The notes under the pieces: model-generated
Seen by the model: the letters and a program-made list of their open reading frames with translations, nothing else
The model's database searches: none
What the model was told of the DNA's origin: nothing
Shown here: one piece after another, positions 6,797 to 16,403 of the stretch
How the letters are laid out: each line of letters starts with the position of its first letter
Numbering within the stretch: the first letter of the stretch is position 1
Assembly (NCBI GenBank): GCA_003224085.1
Contig: QHYK01000041.1
Coordinates: 1-64,000, forward strand
DNA: 64,000 nt
Direction: 5' to 3'
DNA from: Acidobacteriota bacterium
GTDB lineage: Bacteria; Acidobacteriota; Terriglobia; Acidiferrales; UBA7541
Position numbers and translations under genes: made by a program

Positions 6797-8980
6797 TCAA
6801 AAAGGACCACAAACATGGACCGGCAATGCCCTGCCGCATTGCAGCGACTCGCGAATGCGGAAGGTGGCCAAGGTGGATGCGTAAAGGCTGTGAAATGGGA
6901 TGGGCGATTCCACTCCATGCTTCACAGCCGCGACAAACGCACGGAGCTCTTCTCGATGCCCCTTTTTATGAAAGAAACTCCGTTCCCGCCGGTGCTGGTT
7001 GCCCCGGTAAAAGTGGCAGGTTCGGAAGTCCTCGCATATTGCGGTCCGTCCCTCACCGAAAACTTCGATGCGTTCTTTAGACACGCTCGCGCTAGCCGAA
7101 CAGAGGTAGAGGATCTCGCCCCGAGAGCCATCGGCGAATCGAATGTGAACGTGAATGTTGTCTTCAGGGTTGGCGTCAAGATGGTCCACGGGCCATGCTT
7201 GGACTTCCACCGGGAGAGAGGAAGACAAAAACCCCATGAGGTCTACAAAGTGGCAGATCTCGCCAATCACTCGGCCATGACCTTGGGTCGGGTGATGAAC
7301 CCAGTGCCCGCTCGGCAGCCGTCCTGCGTTCACCCTGTAAAGCATAGACAGCGACCCAATGCGGCCCTTAAACAGATCAGTGCAATCCGAGGCGAAGGGA
7401 GAGTAGCGGCGATTAAAGCCCACGGCCAGGATTCGCCCCGAACGTGCATAAGCCTCGGCTATCTGATTCAGTTCGGCTTCATTGACGCAAAGCGGTTTCT
7501 CGACAAAGACATGTTTACCCCGGTTCAGGGCGCCAATCACCAATGAGGCGTGCAGGTGATGTCGTGTGCCTATGAAGACCGCATTTATGGCCGGATCATC
7601 CAGAATCTCATTGGCATCTGTACAGCAATAACCAAATCCGAAGTTCCGCGCCGCTCTTTGTGCCGAAATCCCAGTCGCACTGGCTAGGCCCACAAACCGG
7701 ACACCAGAGATCTTTTGCAGTGCAGGAATCAGTTTCGCCCGGCTGAAGCTGCCGGCGCCAATCCATCCCGCGCCGACCGTCTCGCACGTTCCTCTTGGCC
7801 CAGAGCGACGTTGCAAATCCTGTCTAAATAAGACTCTTTTTCCCGGTGGCGACGCATCAGCGTAAGTAAGAAGGATTCCGACATATTTCTCCTTTCTCTC
7901 ACCCGAGAGCAGCCTGTAGGCCTCCGAGGCCCCACTGATGTTGAACCGATGCGTCAATAACGGTTCAACGCGCACCTTTTGCTGTGCGACGAGCTCCAAG
8001 AAGGCCTCCATGTTTCTTTTCTCTGTCCAGCGCACAAACGCGTGCGGATAATCACGCCCACATTCTTCGTACTCGGGATCGTAACGGCCAGGTCCGTAGG
8101 AGCGTGAGTAACGCAACTGCAGTTCTTTCTTGTAATACAGCTCGCGAGGAATGTCGGTGCGCACGTCGCCTACGAGGGCCACGATGCCTCGGTCACGCGC
8201 CAGCCGTCCCGCCAATTCGATAGGCTCGGCGGACCTGGTTGCCGCCGTGAGGATCACGGCATCGGCTCCGTGTCCGTGCTGACCCAAGGCGCTCCACGGG
8301 CTTTGCTCCCAATCGCGGTTTTCGCAAGCATAGTCCGCGCCGAGCTCCCGCGCCAACCGCACGCGATCCGGATCGGTGTCCAGCCCCCATACTACGCAAC
8401 CCGCCGCGTGGAGAATCTGTGCCACAAGCTGCCCCACGAGCCCCAATCCGATTACGGCCACGCGCTCGCCGAGTTTCGCCTCCGCGACGCGCACCCCGTG
8501 CAATGCAATGGCGCCCAAGGCCACTGAGGCCGCTGACTCGCAACTAACGTTCGGAGGGATCTTCACGCACAGGTTTTTGGGAATCCAATTCACCTCTGCA
8601 TGGCTGGCATAACCCGCTCCTGCGCAAGCCACGAGGTCGCCCACGACGAACTCATTTATGCCAGCCCCAACCTCCAGCACCACGCCTGCCGAGCTGTAAC
8701 CTAGCGCTATGGATGAGTCTAAGCGCGAGCGCACCGTGGCGATCACATCTGTCACGCCGGCTGTCTTGAGGCGTCGAAAGACCTGCCGCACTAGGTCGGG
8801 CCGCTCGAAAGCTTTTCCGAGCAAGGATCTGCCCCCGAGGCTTATCGTCGCCCGCTCCGTCCCACTGCTAATCAAAGACGCGGCACTCTTTACTAACACA
8901 CCGTCTGGAAGACAGGAGGGGGGCGGTACTTCTTCCACCACTACTTCGTGAGAGCGAAGGTCTTGCAGAAGTTGCTTCAT
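6797..8980 (-). CDS. Bi-domain oxidoreductase: zinc-type alcohol dehydrogenase-like domain fused to Gfo/Idh/MocA domain
   Basis: A 727-residue cytosolic fusion. Residues about 1-350 are a medium-chain dehydrogenase/reductase: SAASLISSGTERA, GYSSAGVVLEVG, and the Rossmann motif VIGLGLVGQLVAQ. Residues about 385-727 are a Gfo/Idh/MocA NAD(P)-dependent sugar oxidoreductase: GAGWIGAGSFSRA, then FIGTRHHLHA and GKHVFVEKPL, which carries the catalytic EKP. This two-part architecture is known from EPS and O-antigen loci, where it is thought to oxidise or reduce a nucleotide or lipid-linked sugar; the true substrate is not established. The start ATG 8980 overlaps the end of the WecA-like gene by four bases (ATGA), so the two are probably translated together. 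Confidence 0.88.
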   Translation of the reverse strand: MKQLLQDLRSHEVVVEEVPPPSCLPDGVLVKSAASLISSGTERATISLGGRSLLGKAFERPDLVRQVFRRLKTAGVTDVIATVRSRLDSSIALGYSSAGVVLEVGAGINEFVVGDLVACAGAGYASHAEVNWIPKNLCVKIPPNVSCESAASVALGAIALHGVRVAEAKLGERVAVIGLGLVGQLVAQILHAAGCVVWGLDTDPDRVRLARELGADYACENRDWEQSPWSALGQHGHGADAVILTAATRSAEPIELAGRLARDRGIVALVGDVRTDIPRELYYKKELQLRYSRSYGPGRYDPEYEECGRDYPHAFVRWTEKRNMEAFLELVAQQKVRVEPLLTHRFNISGASEAYRLLSGERKEKYVGILLTYADASPPGKRVLFRQDLQRRSGPRGTCETVGAGWIGAGSFSRAKLIPALQKISGVRFVGLASATGISAQRAARNFGFGYCCTDANEILDDPAINAVFIGTRHHLHASLVIGALNRGKHVFVEKPLCVNEAELNQIAEAYARSGRILAVGFNRRYSPFASDCTDLFKGRIGSLSMLYRVNAGRLPSGHWVHHPTQGHGRVIGEICHFVDLMGFLSSSLPVEVQAWPVDHLDANPEDNIHVHIRFADGSRGEILYLCSASASVSKERIEVFGEGRTAICEDFRTCHFYRGNQHRRERSFFHKKGHREELRAFVAAVKHGVESPIPFHSLYASTLATFRIRESLQCGRALPVHVCGPF

Positions 8981-10509
8981 CCTTTTTGTCCATTTGCAAG
9001 AACACTGTGTTGAAAGGCAAGCTGCCTTTCCACGGCATACATGACCGCGAAATTCGCTTCCTCGGAGTCATAGCAGCGCTTGACTTGTTTCCCAAACGCC
9101 GGAATCAGCGTGTCCAGAAGCGAGGAGAAATGAAAGATCAGATGCTCTTTGCCGAGCGTACGTCGAAGCTGTAACTGCCCTAAGGCTTTTCCGCCCGCGC
9201 GCAGAGGGATGGAAACAGTCCAGCGGTCGCCATTTTCACTCTCGCCCGGGCGAGACCAGGGGGCTAGGAAGGGCGTCGAGCCATTTTGCCAGCCCGAAAG
9301 CTGACAAGTGACACTGTCAAAGTCCAATGCTTCCAGCGCCTTAACCAGTACTTGCCAACTTTCCTCGAGATCTAGCTGGGGCTCTTTCAACTGTCCCGAC
9401 ACTTTACGAATCAGGATTTGGTTAGCCAGGACCCTGCGTTGTGAATGAAGGGCCCGTGAAACATGCACTTTCAACTCTGACAACTCCTCGTAGTGAAGCC
9501 GACTAGTCAAAAACCAGCTCGAGACGCCAGCCAGCACGGCCACCAGCGCTACCAGGTTTCCGGTGGAGTGAATGATGAGGAGCGACCCGAACGAAAAGAG
9601 TGCCGTCAAGGCGTAGAGCACCAAGGCAGCTGCAGGCGGCGAGAGCCTTTGAAGCAGTCGGTGGTGGATGTGATCGTGATCGCCGACAAACAAGGGCCGA
9701 CCGCTCAGAAAACGGCGCACGACGGTAAGCGAAGTATCGAACACGGGCAGACCGAAGGCTGCAAAAGGTACTACGATGGCGAGCAACGTCGAACTCTTCT
9801 GCGAGGTGTGAATGGCCAGTGTCGCCAAGACAAATCCCAAGAAAAGGCTGCCGGTATCGCCCAGGAAAATCGTGGCAGGAGAAAAATTAAATCGCAGGAA
9901 TCCCAGCAACGCACCGGCCAGCGTGATGGCCAGAATGCAACCAAAGTGGTTACCCTGGATCAGCGAAACCGCAAAGACGGAAAGGGTAACGAAGAAGGCG
10001 ATACCCGCAGCCAAGCCATCTAGCCCGTCAATAAGGTTAAACGAGTTGGTCATCGCAACGATCCAGAACACAGTAATGGCTAAGCTCAGGAAGAGACTGT
10101 GAATACCATAGCCAAAAATGGGTAGGTGGACGATGCGAAAGCCCACCCACCAAACCATCCCTGCTGCGAGCGTCTCAATTATCAATTTTTGCCACGGGGG
10201 TGCGCCCATCAGGTCGTCATACACACCCAACAGCAGGACCAACGTGCCTGGGGCCATCAAGACGGCCATAGTGCGCCACTCTGAAAGAAACCGCGCTCGC
10301 ACATCATTCGGCACGAACAGCAGCACGCCCCAGGCCGCAAGCGCTGCCACAAGAATCGCAAGACCCCCCAAGCGTGGAATATGGGGCTGTTCCCGCCCAT
10401 CGTCTGCTTGGCCGTAGGCCTGCAGCCAATGACCCAGGGTCCTCACTGCTGGCGTCACCAGCAAGCTGAACAGCGCGGCAATGAAGAACAGTCCGAGGTA
10501 GCTTCTCAT
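8977..10509 (-). CDS. WecA/MraY-family undecaprenyl-phosphate sugar-1-phosphate transferase with a C-terminal cytoplasmic extension
   Basis: A polytopic inner-membrane enzyme that transfers a sugar-1-phosphate, often GlcNAc-1-P, from a UDP sugar onto undecaprenyl phosphate. This is the first step of repeat-unit assembly. The family signatures are all present: VYDDLMGAPPWQK (Mg-binding Asp pair), NSFNLIDGLDGLAAG, FLGDTGSLFLGF and GDHDHIHHRLLQ. The first 330 or so residues hold about ten membrane helices. The last 180, starting near LHYEELSELKVHV, are soluble and unlike plain WecA (about 350 residues). They match the extended form seen in some EPS loci, and their role is unknown. No WcaJ-type initiating enzyme is seen in the window, so this is the probable starter of the EPS chain. 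Confidence 0.87.
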   Translation of the reverse strand: MRSYLGLFFIAALFSLLVTPAVRTLGHWLQAYGQADDGREQPHIPRLGGLAILVAALAAWGVLLFVPNDVRARFLSEWRTMAVLMAPGTLVLLLGVYDDLMGAPPWQKLIIETLAAGMVWWVGFRIVHLPIFGYGIHSLFLSLAITVFWIVAMTNSFNLIDGLDGLAAGIAFFVTLSVFAVSLIQGNHFGCILAITLAGALLGFLRFNFSPATIFLGDTGSLFLGFVLATLAIHTSQKSSTLLAIVVPFAAFGLPVFDTSLTVVRRFLSGRPLFVGDHDHIHHRLLQRLSPPAAALVLYALTALFSFGSLLIIHSTGNLVALVAVLAGVSSWFLTSRLHYEELSELKVHVSRALHSQRRVLANQILIRKVSGQLKEPQLDLEESWQVLVKALEALDFDSVTCQLSGWQNGSTPFLAPWSRPGESENGDRWTVSIPLRAGGKALGQLQLRRTLGKEHLIFHFSSLLDTLIPAFGKQVKRCYDSEEANFAVMYAVERQLAFQHSVLANGQKG

Positions 10510-10536
10510 GCTTTCCTTATGTTCAACATCTCTCGG

Positions 10537-11850
10537 TTATTTGACTGAAGTGGGCTTCCCCGGCTGCAACTGCTCTGGCACACCGTGGTGCCGGGGAGTG
10601 TTCACCAGCCCAGCGAGAAGCTCCAAGTAGGCAGTCGATTGGTGCCGACGAGTGTACTTATCAAGCGCTGCAAGCCTTCCGTTGCCTCCCTGTTTAAGGC
10701 CAAGTACGGGGTTCTTCCAAAGTGTACAAATCGCCCCGGCAAGCGCCTCGGCATCTTCGGGCGGGACAGCAATTCCGGCCCGTGCTTCAAGCAAGATCTC
10801 TTTAGCTTCGCCTTCGACTCCCAGGATCACAGGTTTAGCGGCAATCATTGCTTCAAACATCTTGGAAGGGATAGCGGTTTTAAAGACCTCGCTTCGACGG
10901 AGAGGGACCAGACATGCATCAGAAGCGGCAAGGAATGCAGGGATTCTCTCCCTCGCCTGCTTGCCGAGATAGCGTAGGTTGCTTAGACGTAACTCGTCGA
11001 TCCGCCGTATGATCTTGTCCCGTTCCGCGCCTTCACCTAGCAAAAGGAAAACAATCTCTGGCCATTGGCGTAATCGGTCGGCGGCCAAGAGAACTGTCTC
11101 GAGGCCGTGAGCCATTCCAAGCGTTCCGCAGTACATCACTAAGAACTTATCAAGCAGCTTCAATTCGATCCGCAGTTGTTGGCGAGCAGATAGCGCGCCC
11201 GCTGACTCGGGCTCAAGACAAAAATCTTCCGCCACACCATTCCTGATGACCACGATCTTCTGGGGTTGGACCCCGGCAGCGGCTAGTGTGCATCTCTTCC
11301 ATTCGCCGTCCACCACAATGCGGTCAGCGCGTTGATAGAGAAACCTTGCAAGGCGTTCCAGGCTGCGATAGAAGATTGAACTTGATGGAGCAGCTCCCAC
11401 AGCCTCCAGAGATTGCGGCCAGAGATCGCGCACTTCGAACACAAACGGTTGCCTCCGCGTCCGTGCCACCGCGTACCCTGCCGCACCTACCAGAAGTTGA
11501 GGGGAGGTCGCGATGACCACACCATTTCTTGGGGCGATCCATGGGCCTACCAGGGCGGCTGAAAGTGCAAAAGAGCAGTAATTTGCCGAACGACCCCATA
11601 CGCCACGATTGGCTGCCGGATAAAGCCATGTCCGGTAGACCTTCACACCATCGCGCGTCTCACGGCTAAATCCCCTTCGCCACTGCCGTCGGTAATCGGA
11701 GTGCAAAACTCCTTCCGGATGGTTAGGGAAACCGGTCAATAACTTGACCTGATGCCCTGCTCGTACCCACTCGTCGGCCAGATCAGCAGCACGCACCGCA
11801 GGCGCGCAAACCTCGGGCACAAAATATTGGGAGATATAAAGAATGTTCAA
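10537..11850 (-). CDS. Glycosyltransferase family 4 (WbuB-like)
   Basis: A 437-residue GT-B glycosyltransferase that probably adds one sugar to the lipid-linked repeat unit at the cytoplasmic membrane face. The start reads NILYISQYFVPEVCAPA, followed by HQVKLLTGFPNHPEG. The second half has the GT4 donor-site features VMYCGTLGMAHGLETV, LRYLGKQARERIP and the EAMIAAKPVILGVEGEA region with its conserved glutamate. This pattern resembles the WbuB fucosaminyltransferase subgroup. The best start in this frame is a TTG (11850); no clear ribosome site is seen. It lies 27 bases from the WecA-like gene and 19 from the heparinase-type gene, consistent with one operon. Confidence 0.85.
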   Translation of the reverse strand: MNILYISQYFVPEVCAPAVRAADLADEWVRAGHQVKLLTGFPNHPEGVLHSDYRRQWRRGFSRETRDGVKVYRTWLYPAANRGVWGRSANYCSFALSAALVGPWIAPRNGVVIATSPQLLVGAAGYAVARTRRQPFVFEVRDLWPQSLEAVGAAPSSSIFYRSLERLARFLYQRADRIVVDGEWKRCTLAAAGVQPQKIVVIRNGVAEDFCLEPESAGALSARQQLRIELKLLDKFLVMYCGTLGMAHGLETVLLAADRLRQWPEIVFLLLGEGAERDKIIRRIDELRLSNLRYLGKQARERIPAFLAASDACLVPLRRSEVFKTAIPSKMFEAMIAAKPVILGVEGEAKEILLEARAGIAVPPEDAEALAGAICTLWKNPVLGLKQGGNGRLAALDKYTRRHQSTAYLELLAGLVNTPRHHGVPEQLQPGKPTSVK

Positions 11851-11869
11851 GGGAAGAACGAAAGCTTTC

Positions 11870-13681
11870 TCAGCTTAAAGGTAGCGGAATATTGTCGACT
11901 TCAACGGCTTCTTGGCCTAGACATTGCGATATGACCGGTGGTCTTTCTCCATCCGGAGTCAGAGTGTAAATAAGCCTTACGGGCAAATCACCTTCCCAGC
12001 TCCAGTGGAGTGTCGTTCGGTGCTGCCGCAAGCCGAATTCAGGCGCGTACCAGCTTTCTCGCGCCATCAATTCTCCAGGCCCGAGAGTCATCAAGAAGTA
12101 TCGTCTTTCATCGAACTGTATTGCCCAGCGCTCACTGGCTGTACCGACAGCACTTCTGGCTGGATTGTTCACATTCTCGACTCGGACTGCCGGGTGGAAG
12201 TGGATGAAGGACTCGACGAGGTGCTTCCCCTTGCCACTCAGTGAGTCGATGACCACCCAACTGTTTCTGGGCGTCAGGACGATCATGCGAAAGTGAGTAA
12301 CGCTACGGTGCTGGTAAGCGAAATGCTCTCCTCGCACAAAACTCATTCCAGCGGTTTCACCCGCGTCGATTCGGCCGACACGGGGCCGGCGTCCCACGCG
12401 AAAGCTCGCCCAGATTTCAGCCTGGTCTTCTCCATCGATGCGAATCGTGTTGTGCGCTGCTGCGGAACGCTCATAGCGTCGCTCGGAGCAAGACTCGTAA
12501 GTACTCACGCCGGTGTCAACCACCACGCGCTGGCCGTGCAAAGAAAGTTCGTAACTGAGGACATCGGAATGCCCGTGGCCGGGTTGGTAGTCGGGCCCCA
12601 GCGGTCCGCAATCGAAAATCAAACATCCCCCAGAGCTCGGGGCGCGAATCACAGCGTACCCCGTATCGTCCAGAATGCTCACCTCGGGGCGAGCGATTGA
12701 CGGAACTGCGACTGAATCCCCCGTCAGCGTGAGGAGTTGACCGGCCGGTCGCGCGATCTCTAATGCCGAGTCATTGAAAAGCGGAATCTCGCCGTCGGGG
12801 TGGAGAATGCGACGGAGAAAGGCAGCCATCTGCGCAATGCATGCTGACAACTGCGGCGCACACTTCATGAGGCACCCGCACGCTGAAGCCAGCGTCCTGA
12901 TGTCCAGGAGATCTTCCAAGACCTCGGCGTGGTACATCGGAGATCGCTCGAAATGTCCACCGTCGGCAAGGATTTGTTCGGCAAGTTCTCGCTGCAGAAG
13001 CCTTTCGCCCTTTGCCCACCAGCGCGAGCTTTCAGGTGCACCGAGGAGCGCGCCAGCAAACATCAGGGCCTTGATATTTTTCATGAGGTGGTTTGCTAAA
13101 AGGTGCGTCTCCAGTCGGGCCTCAAGGGCAAGCGCTTGGATTCGCAGGCCCGCAAGCAGGACCTCGAGAGTCTTCCCTTCCCCCAGAGCCTCTGCTCTCT
13201 CCGCGTTTCGCATTAGGAATTTCAGCCAATTGACGATGCGCAAGGAGAGCGGATATGGTTCCCACCCAACCTCCATGCCTGTTGTGTTCTGTGTGCACCA
13301 ATCCAGTGCTACGTCCAGCGCCCTAACTAAATGAAAGCGACGCTCGAACGCACAAAGATCGACATTGAGGAAATCGCAGTAATTGAGATGATAGAGCCAA
13401 AGTCGGCTGAATTCCCTCGACGACCAGGGAATGTACGCTGATGGTGGATGCGTGACATTCAGGAAGCGGAATTCACGAGTTTCAATTGCCTGAAGCGCTG
13501 AAGGTGCCTGCCACTCCGGGAATGAGGCAGGTTGCGAAACTTTTTGCAGTACAACTGCGACAAACTTCCACCGTCGGAGCGTTTCGCGCCGCAGCACGCG
13601 CCGCTGAGCAAGAGCGGCAAGTTGCGACCCCCGCAGATGCTGCACGGTCCGCCAGTAGGTTCCAACGGTAGGCCGTGTCAC
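11870..13681 (-). CDS. Heparinase II/III family protein (alginate-lyase-like)
   Basis: A protein of about 603 residues with an N-terminal alpha/alpha toroid (about 60-340; SRLWLYHLNYCDFLN, LLANHLMKNIKALMFAG). A C-terminal heparinase II/III beta-sandwich follows (about 350-590; IFDCGPLGPDYQPGHGHSD, VVVDTGVSTYE, RSAAAHNTIRIDGEDQ). Such proteins are frequent in EPS loci, where they are proposed to cut or modify uronic-acid-containing chains. The visible Asn/His/Tyr motifs fit a beta-eliminating lyase. No classical signal peptide is seen, so whether it acts in the periplasm is unclear. GTG 13681 is preferred because its GTGA overlaps the stop of asparagine synthetase 1; the longer frame to 13765 would overlap that gene by 88 bases. 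Confidence 0.85.
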   Translation of the reverse strand: MTRPTVGTYWRTVQHLRGSQLAALAQRRVLRRETLRRWKFVAVVLQKVSQPASFPEWQAPSALQAIETREFRFLNVTHPPSAYIPWSSREFSRLWLYHLNYCDFLNVDLCAFERRFHLVRALDVALDWCTQNTTGMEVGWEPYPLSLRIVNWLKFLMRNAERAEALGEGKTLEVLLAGLRIQALALEARLETHLLANHLMKNIKALMFAGALLGAPESSRWWAKGERLLQRELAEQILADGGHFERSPMYHAEVLEDLLDIRTLASACGCLMKCAPQLSACIAQMAAFLRRILHPDGEIPLFNDSALEIARPAGQLLTLTGDSVAVPSIARPEVSILDDTGYAVIRAPSSGGCLIFDCGPLGPDYQPGHGHSDVLSYELSLHGQRVVVDTGVSTYESCSERRYERSAAAHNTIRIDGEDQAEIWASFRVGRRPRVGRIDAGETAGMSFVRGEHFAYQHRSVTHFRMIVLTPRNSWVVIDSLSGKGKHLVESFIHFHPAVRVENVNNPARSAVGTASERWAIQFDERRYFLMTLGPGELMARESWYAPEFGLRQHRTTLHWSWEGDLPVRLIYTLTPDGERPPVISQCLGQEAVEVDNIPLPLS

Positions 13682-15609
13682 GCGGGATGCGAACTCTGGC
13701 AGACGAACTTCGCAGGCTCCGCTGACTGCGTACGCGGTATCGAATCCAGGTATTGTCGATGCCATTCTTCGAAGGAAATCAGTGCCCAGAGGTGGAGAGA
13801 ATAATCACGCCGACCTGTCATCAGGTCGCGAATCAATTCCGTTACCGTTTCTGGGTCAAAATACCCTCGGCGCCTTACCTGATCAGGTGAAAGATACTCG
13901 CTCAGCAGGGGACGCAGATGCCCTCGGAGCCACACCCCCATGGGAGGGTTCAATCCCAGCTTGCCCCGCTTGAGGACACTTTCCGGCAGCCAATCCTGAG
14001 CAGCTTGCCGGAGAAGGAGCTTGGTTCGGTTCCCCCGCAACTTATATTGCCACGGCACGCGAGCCAAAAATTCGATGAGCTTGTGATCCGTGTAGGGGCA
14101 ACGAATCTCCAGCCCGTGAGCCATACTCATGCGGTCGCTATAACGTAGGATGTTGTACGGAAGAAATGAATGGAGGTCGACGTAATTGATGCGATCGATC
14201 AGATCAGCGCCTCCCGCTCTGGTGAAGAGTCCCATTAGAAACGCAGAGGGATCGTGGCCGGCCAATTCGCGTTTCAAATCCTGTGAATAAAGGCGGTTAA
14301 GCAGCGCTTGGTCAAAATAACGGACCCAATTAAGGTACATGAGTTCGCGGGGATGGCAGCTGCCGACAAGAAACTCCCGTGCCCGCCGCTTAAAATGATT
14401 TCCATTACTGGCCTCCGGAAGGTGTTCGGCCCCCCAAGCCGCCACCCGCCTCAAAAAGAGCGGGACACTCCGATACCGCGAAGATAGTAGCGCGCCCTGG
14501 TAGCGTGGATAGCCCAGAAAGACCTCGTCGCCCGCATCGCCGGCCAACACCACGGTGACATGTCTTCGTGCTGCCTCGGAGAGTTGGTAAAGCAAGATCG
14601 ACGTTGGGTTGCCGAAAGGCTCATCAAAGTGGCGGGTTACAGCGCCCAGCAATTGTGCAGACTTAGCGATAATTTCCAGTTCGTTGGATTCCGCGCCAAT
14701 GGCTTCGGTGATCTCGCGGGCGAATTCCACCTCGCTATACCAGCGCCCTGCTTCCTGGAATTTTAGCGTGAAGGCGCGCACAGGTTCCGAAACGTGGTTG
14801 GCCATCAATCTGGCAATGGTGCTGGAGTCGATCCCGCCGCTCAGGAAGACGCCCAGGGGCACGTCGCTAATCAGTCGCGCCGTCACGGCATCTTCGAGGA
14901 CTTCCTGGGCTTCTTTGACGACTTCACGCGACGCATCCTTCTCCCTCGTGAAATCAACGTCCCAGTACTTTCCCGTGCGGAGCCGTCCCTCCTGCCATTC
15001 CAGCCAGTGCGCCGCCGGCAGCTCGAAGAGACCCTGAAAGATAGTTTGGGGAGGGGGGACATACAGGTACGTCAGGTAATCGTCCAGGGCGGCGCAGTTG
15101 AGTTTCCGTTCCCAGCCGGGGAGCAGCAGCAGGGATTTCATCTCGGATGCAAAGGCGAACTGTGTGCCGATTTGCGCGTAATAGAAAGGCTTCAGCCCGA
15201 TGCGGTCGCGGGCTGCGAACAGCGTACGCTCTTGCTTATCCCAAATAGCGAACGCAAACATTCCGCGCAGTTTCTCGAGCCCGTTTCTTCCCCACGCGAC
15301 GTAGGCCTCCAGCAAGGCTTCGGTATCCGAGCGCGTGCGAAACCGCACGCCTCGGCCTTCCAGCTCGCGCCGCAGCTCCTGAAAATTGTAGATCTCGCCG
15401 TTAAAGACAATTGTGTAGCGCCCATCCGCCGTGGTCATGGGCTGCTGGCCCGTCGCAAGGTCAATGATGCTCAACCGGCGATGACCCAGGGCGAGGCCCT
15501 TGTCCCAATAGTAGCCCTCGCCATCCGGCCCGCGATGCGCCAGTGCGCCCGTCATTGCACGGATCAGGTCGTCGTCAGCTTGTCCGACGAGTCCAGCTAT
15601 GCCACACAT
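13678..15609 (-). CDS. asnB: Asparagine synthetase-like amidotransferase 1 (glutamine-hydrolysing)
   Basis: A 643-residue class II glutamine amidotransferase fused to an ATP pyrophosphatase synthetase domain. Cys2 of MCGIAGLVG is the glutaminase nucleophile. ALAHRGPDGEG, FNGEIYNFQELR and FRTRSDTEALLEAY build the glutamine site. FLSGGIDSSTIARL is the PP-loop near residue 265, and DEPFGNPTSI and LAGDAGDEVFLGY complete the AMP-forming site. In EPS and O-antigen loci these AsnB-like proteins, such as WbpS, are thought to amidate sugar carboxylates or peptide-like substituents rather than make free asparagine. A second copy lies 5 kb downstream on the same strand. It is separated from the methyltransferase gene by 16 bases. 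Confidence 0.88.
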   Translation of the reverse strand: MCGIAGLVGQADDDLIRAMTGALAHRGPDGEGYYWDKGLALGHRRLSIIDLATGQQPMTTADGRYTIVFNGEIYNFQELRRELEGRGVRFRTRSDTEALLEAYVAWGRNGLEKLRGMFAFAIWDKQERTLFAARDRIGLKPFYYAQIGTQFAFASEMKSLLLLPGWERKLNCAALDDYLTYLYVPPPQTIFQGLFELPAAHWLEWQEGRLRTGKYWDVDFTREKDASREVVKEAQEVLEDAVTARLISDVPLGVFLSGGIDSSTIARLMANHVSEPVRAFTLKFQEAGRWYSEVEFAREITEAIGAESNELEIIAKSAQLLGAVTRHFDEPFGNPTSILLYQLSEAARRHVTVVLAGDAGDEVFLGYPRYQGALLSSRYRSVPLFLRRVAAWGAEHLPEASNGNHFKRRAREFLVGSCHPRELMYLNWVRYFDQALLNRLYSQDLKRELAGHDPSAFLMGLFTRAGGADLIDRINYVDLHSFLPYNILRYSDRMSMAHGLEIRCPYTDHKLIEFLARVPWQYKLRGNRTKLLLRQAAQDWLPESVLKRGKLGLNPPMGVWLRGHLRPLLSEYLSPDQVRRRGYFDPETVTELIRDLMTGRRDYSLHLWALISFEEWHRQYLDSIPRTQSAEPAKFVCQSSHPA

Positions 15610-15625
15610 AGGTTGTTGAGCTCGA

Positions 15626-16396
15626 CTACTTATGCGCGCGAATCAGCAGGAACCAACCCAGCCGATTTGGAACCATCCGGAGCATCCAGCGCGGCGCAAA
15701 CCGGCGTCGCCTTAGGCGCAAGTCATAGACGGTCACGACCGGCCTGATTTTAATTTCCCGAAAGTCCCGGAAAAGAAATCTTGCTTCACGGCAGGTGAAT
15801 GCCTTTGTGCCGGGGCTTTCAATGTTGGCCGCAATCAGGTCTGAGAGTGGGATGAATGGCCGAAGCCTACCCAAACCGTAGCGCAGGTAGCACTGCAAAG
15901 CCACCAGGGAATGCCGGTGGTAGAGCATCGCGCGGCATTCGCCACCTGGCCTGAGGACCCGATGGATCTCCTGCAGCGTCCGGGCAACGTCCGGCGAGTG
16001 ATGCAACACACCCCAGGAATAAACCAGATCAAAGGTCTCGTCGGCAAACGGCAAGTATTCTGCATCAGCATTTAAGAGATTTGCCGCAACTTTATTTGTT
16101 GCTGCATTTTGGCGCGCCAGCTCAAGCGAACGGAGTGATAAATCAAGCCCGATTGCCTTGGCTCCTGCTCTTAGAAATTGAACATAGTCTGCTCCAATGC
16201 CGACGCCGATTTCCAGCACACACCGCCCTTCCCAATGGCTGAATTCCGCAAAGGGCATAATATCGGGCTCCCTCTCGTAACGCATCCGCGCGTACGTCCG
16301 AAAGAATTCGGCTGGGCTACTCTCATTCGGTGATTCGCCCGACCCGCAAGGCCTGCTATTCCAGTACGTCTGAACCGCGCACTTAACTGAATTCAT
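15626..16396 (-). CDS. Class I SAM-dependent methyltransferase
   Basis: A 256-residue Rossmann-type methyltransferase. VLEIGVGIGADYVQFLRAG is the SAM-binding motif I, DLSLRSLELARQ holds the acidic residue that binds the ribose, NADAEYLPFADETFDLVYSWG is motif II/III and ALHEIHRVLRPGG-like residues (LQEIHRVLRPGGECR) form the post-motif. The N-terminal AVQTYWNSRPCG and a basic C-terminus (RRRRFAPRWMLRMVPNRLGW) recur in EPS-locus methyltransferases. It probably O-methylates a sugar of the repeat unit, an inference from context only. Spacing is 8 bases to the GT2 gene upstream. Confidence 0.85.
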   Translation of the reverse strand: MNSVKCAVQTYWNSRPCGSGESPNESSPAEFFRTYARMRYEREPDIMPFAEFSHWEGRCVLEIGVGIGADYVQFLRAGAKAIGLDLSLRSLELARQNAATNKVAANLLNADAEYLPFADETFDLVYSWGVLHHSPDVARTLQEIHRVLRPGGECRAMLYHRHSLVALQCYLRYGLGRLRPFIPLSDLIAANIESPGTKAFTCREARFLFRDFREIKIRPVVTVYDLRLRRRRFAPRWMLRMVPNRLGWFLLIRAHK

Positions 16397-16403
16397 TGCG
16401 TAC

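Noticed and set aside
14794-15747. Plus-strand frame of 317 codons over asparagine synthetase 1
   Set aside because: Antisense to a conserved enzyme with all active-site motifs; composition is Arg/Gln-rich and non-specific.
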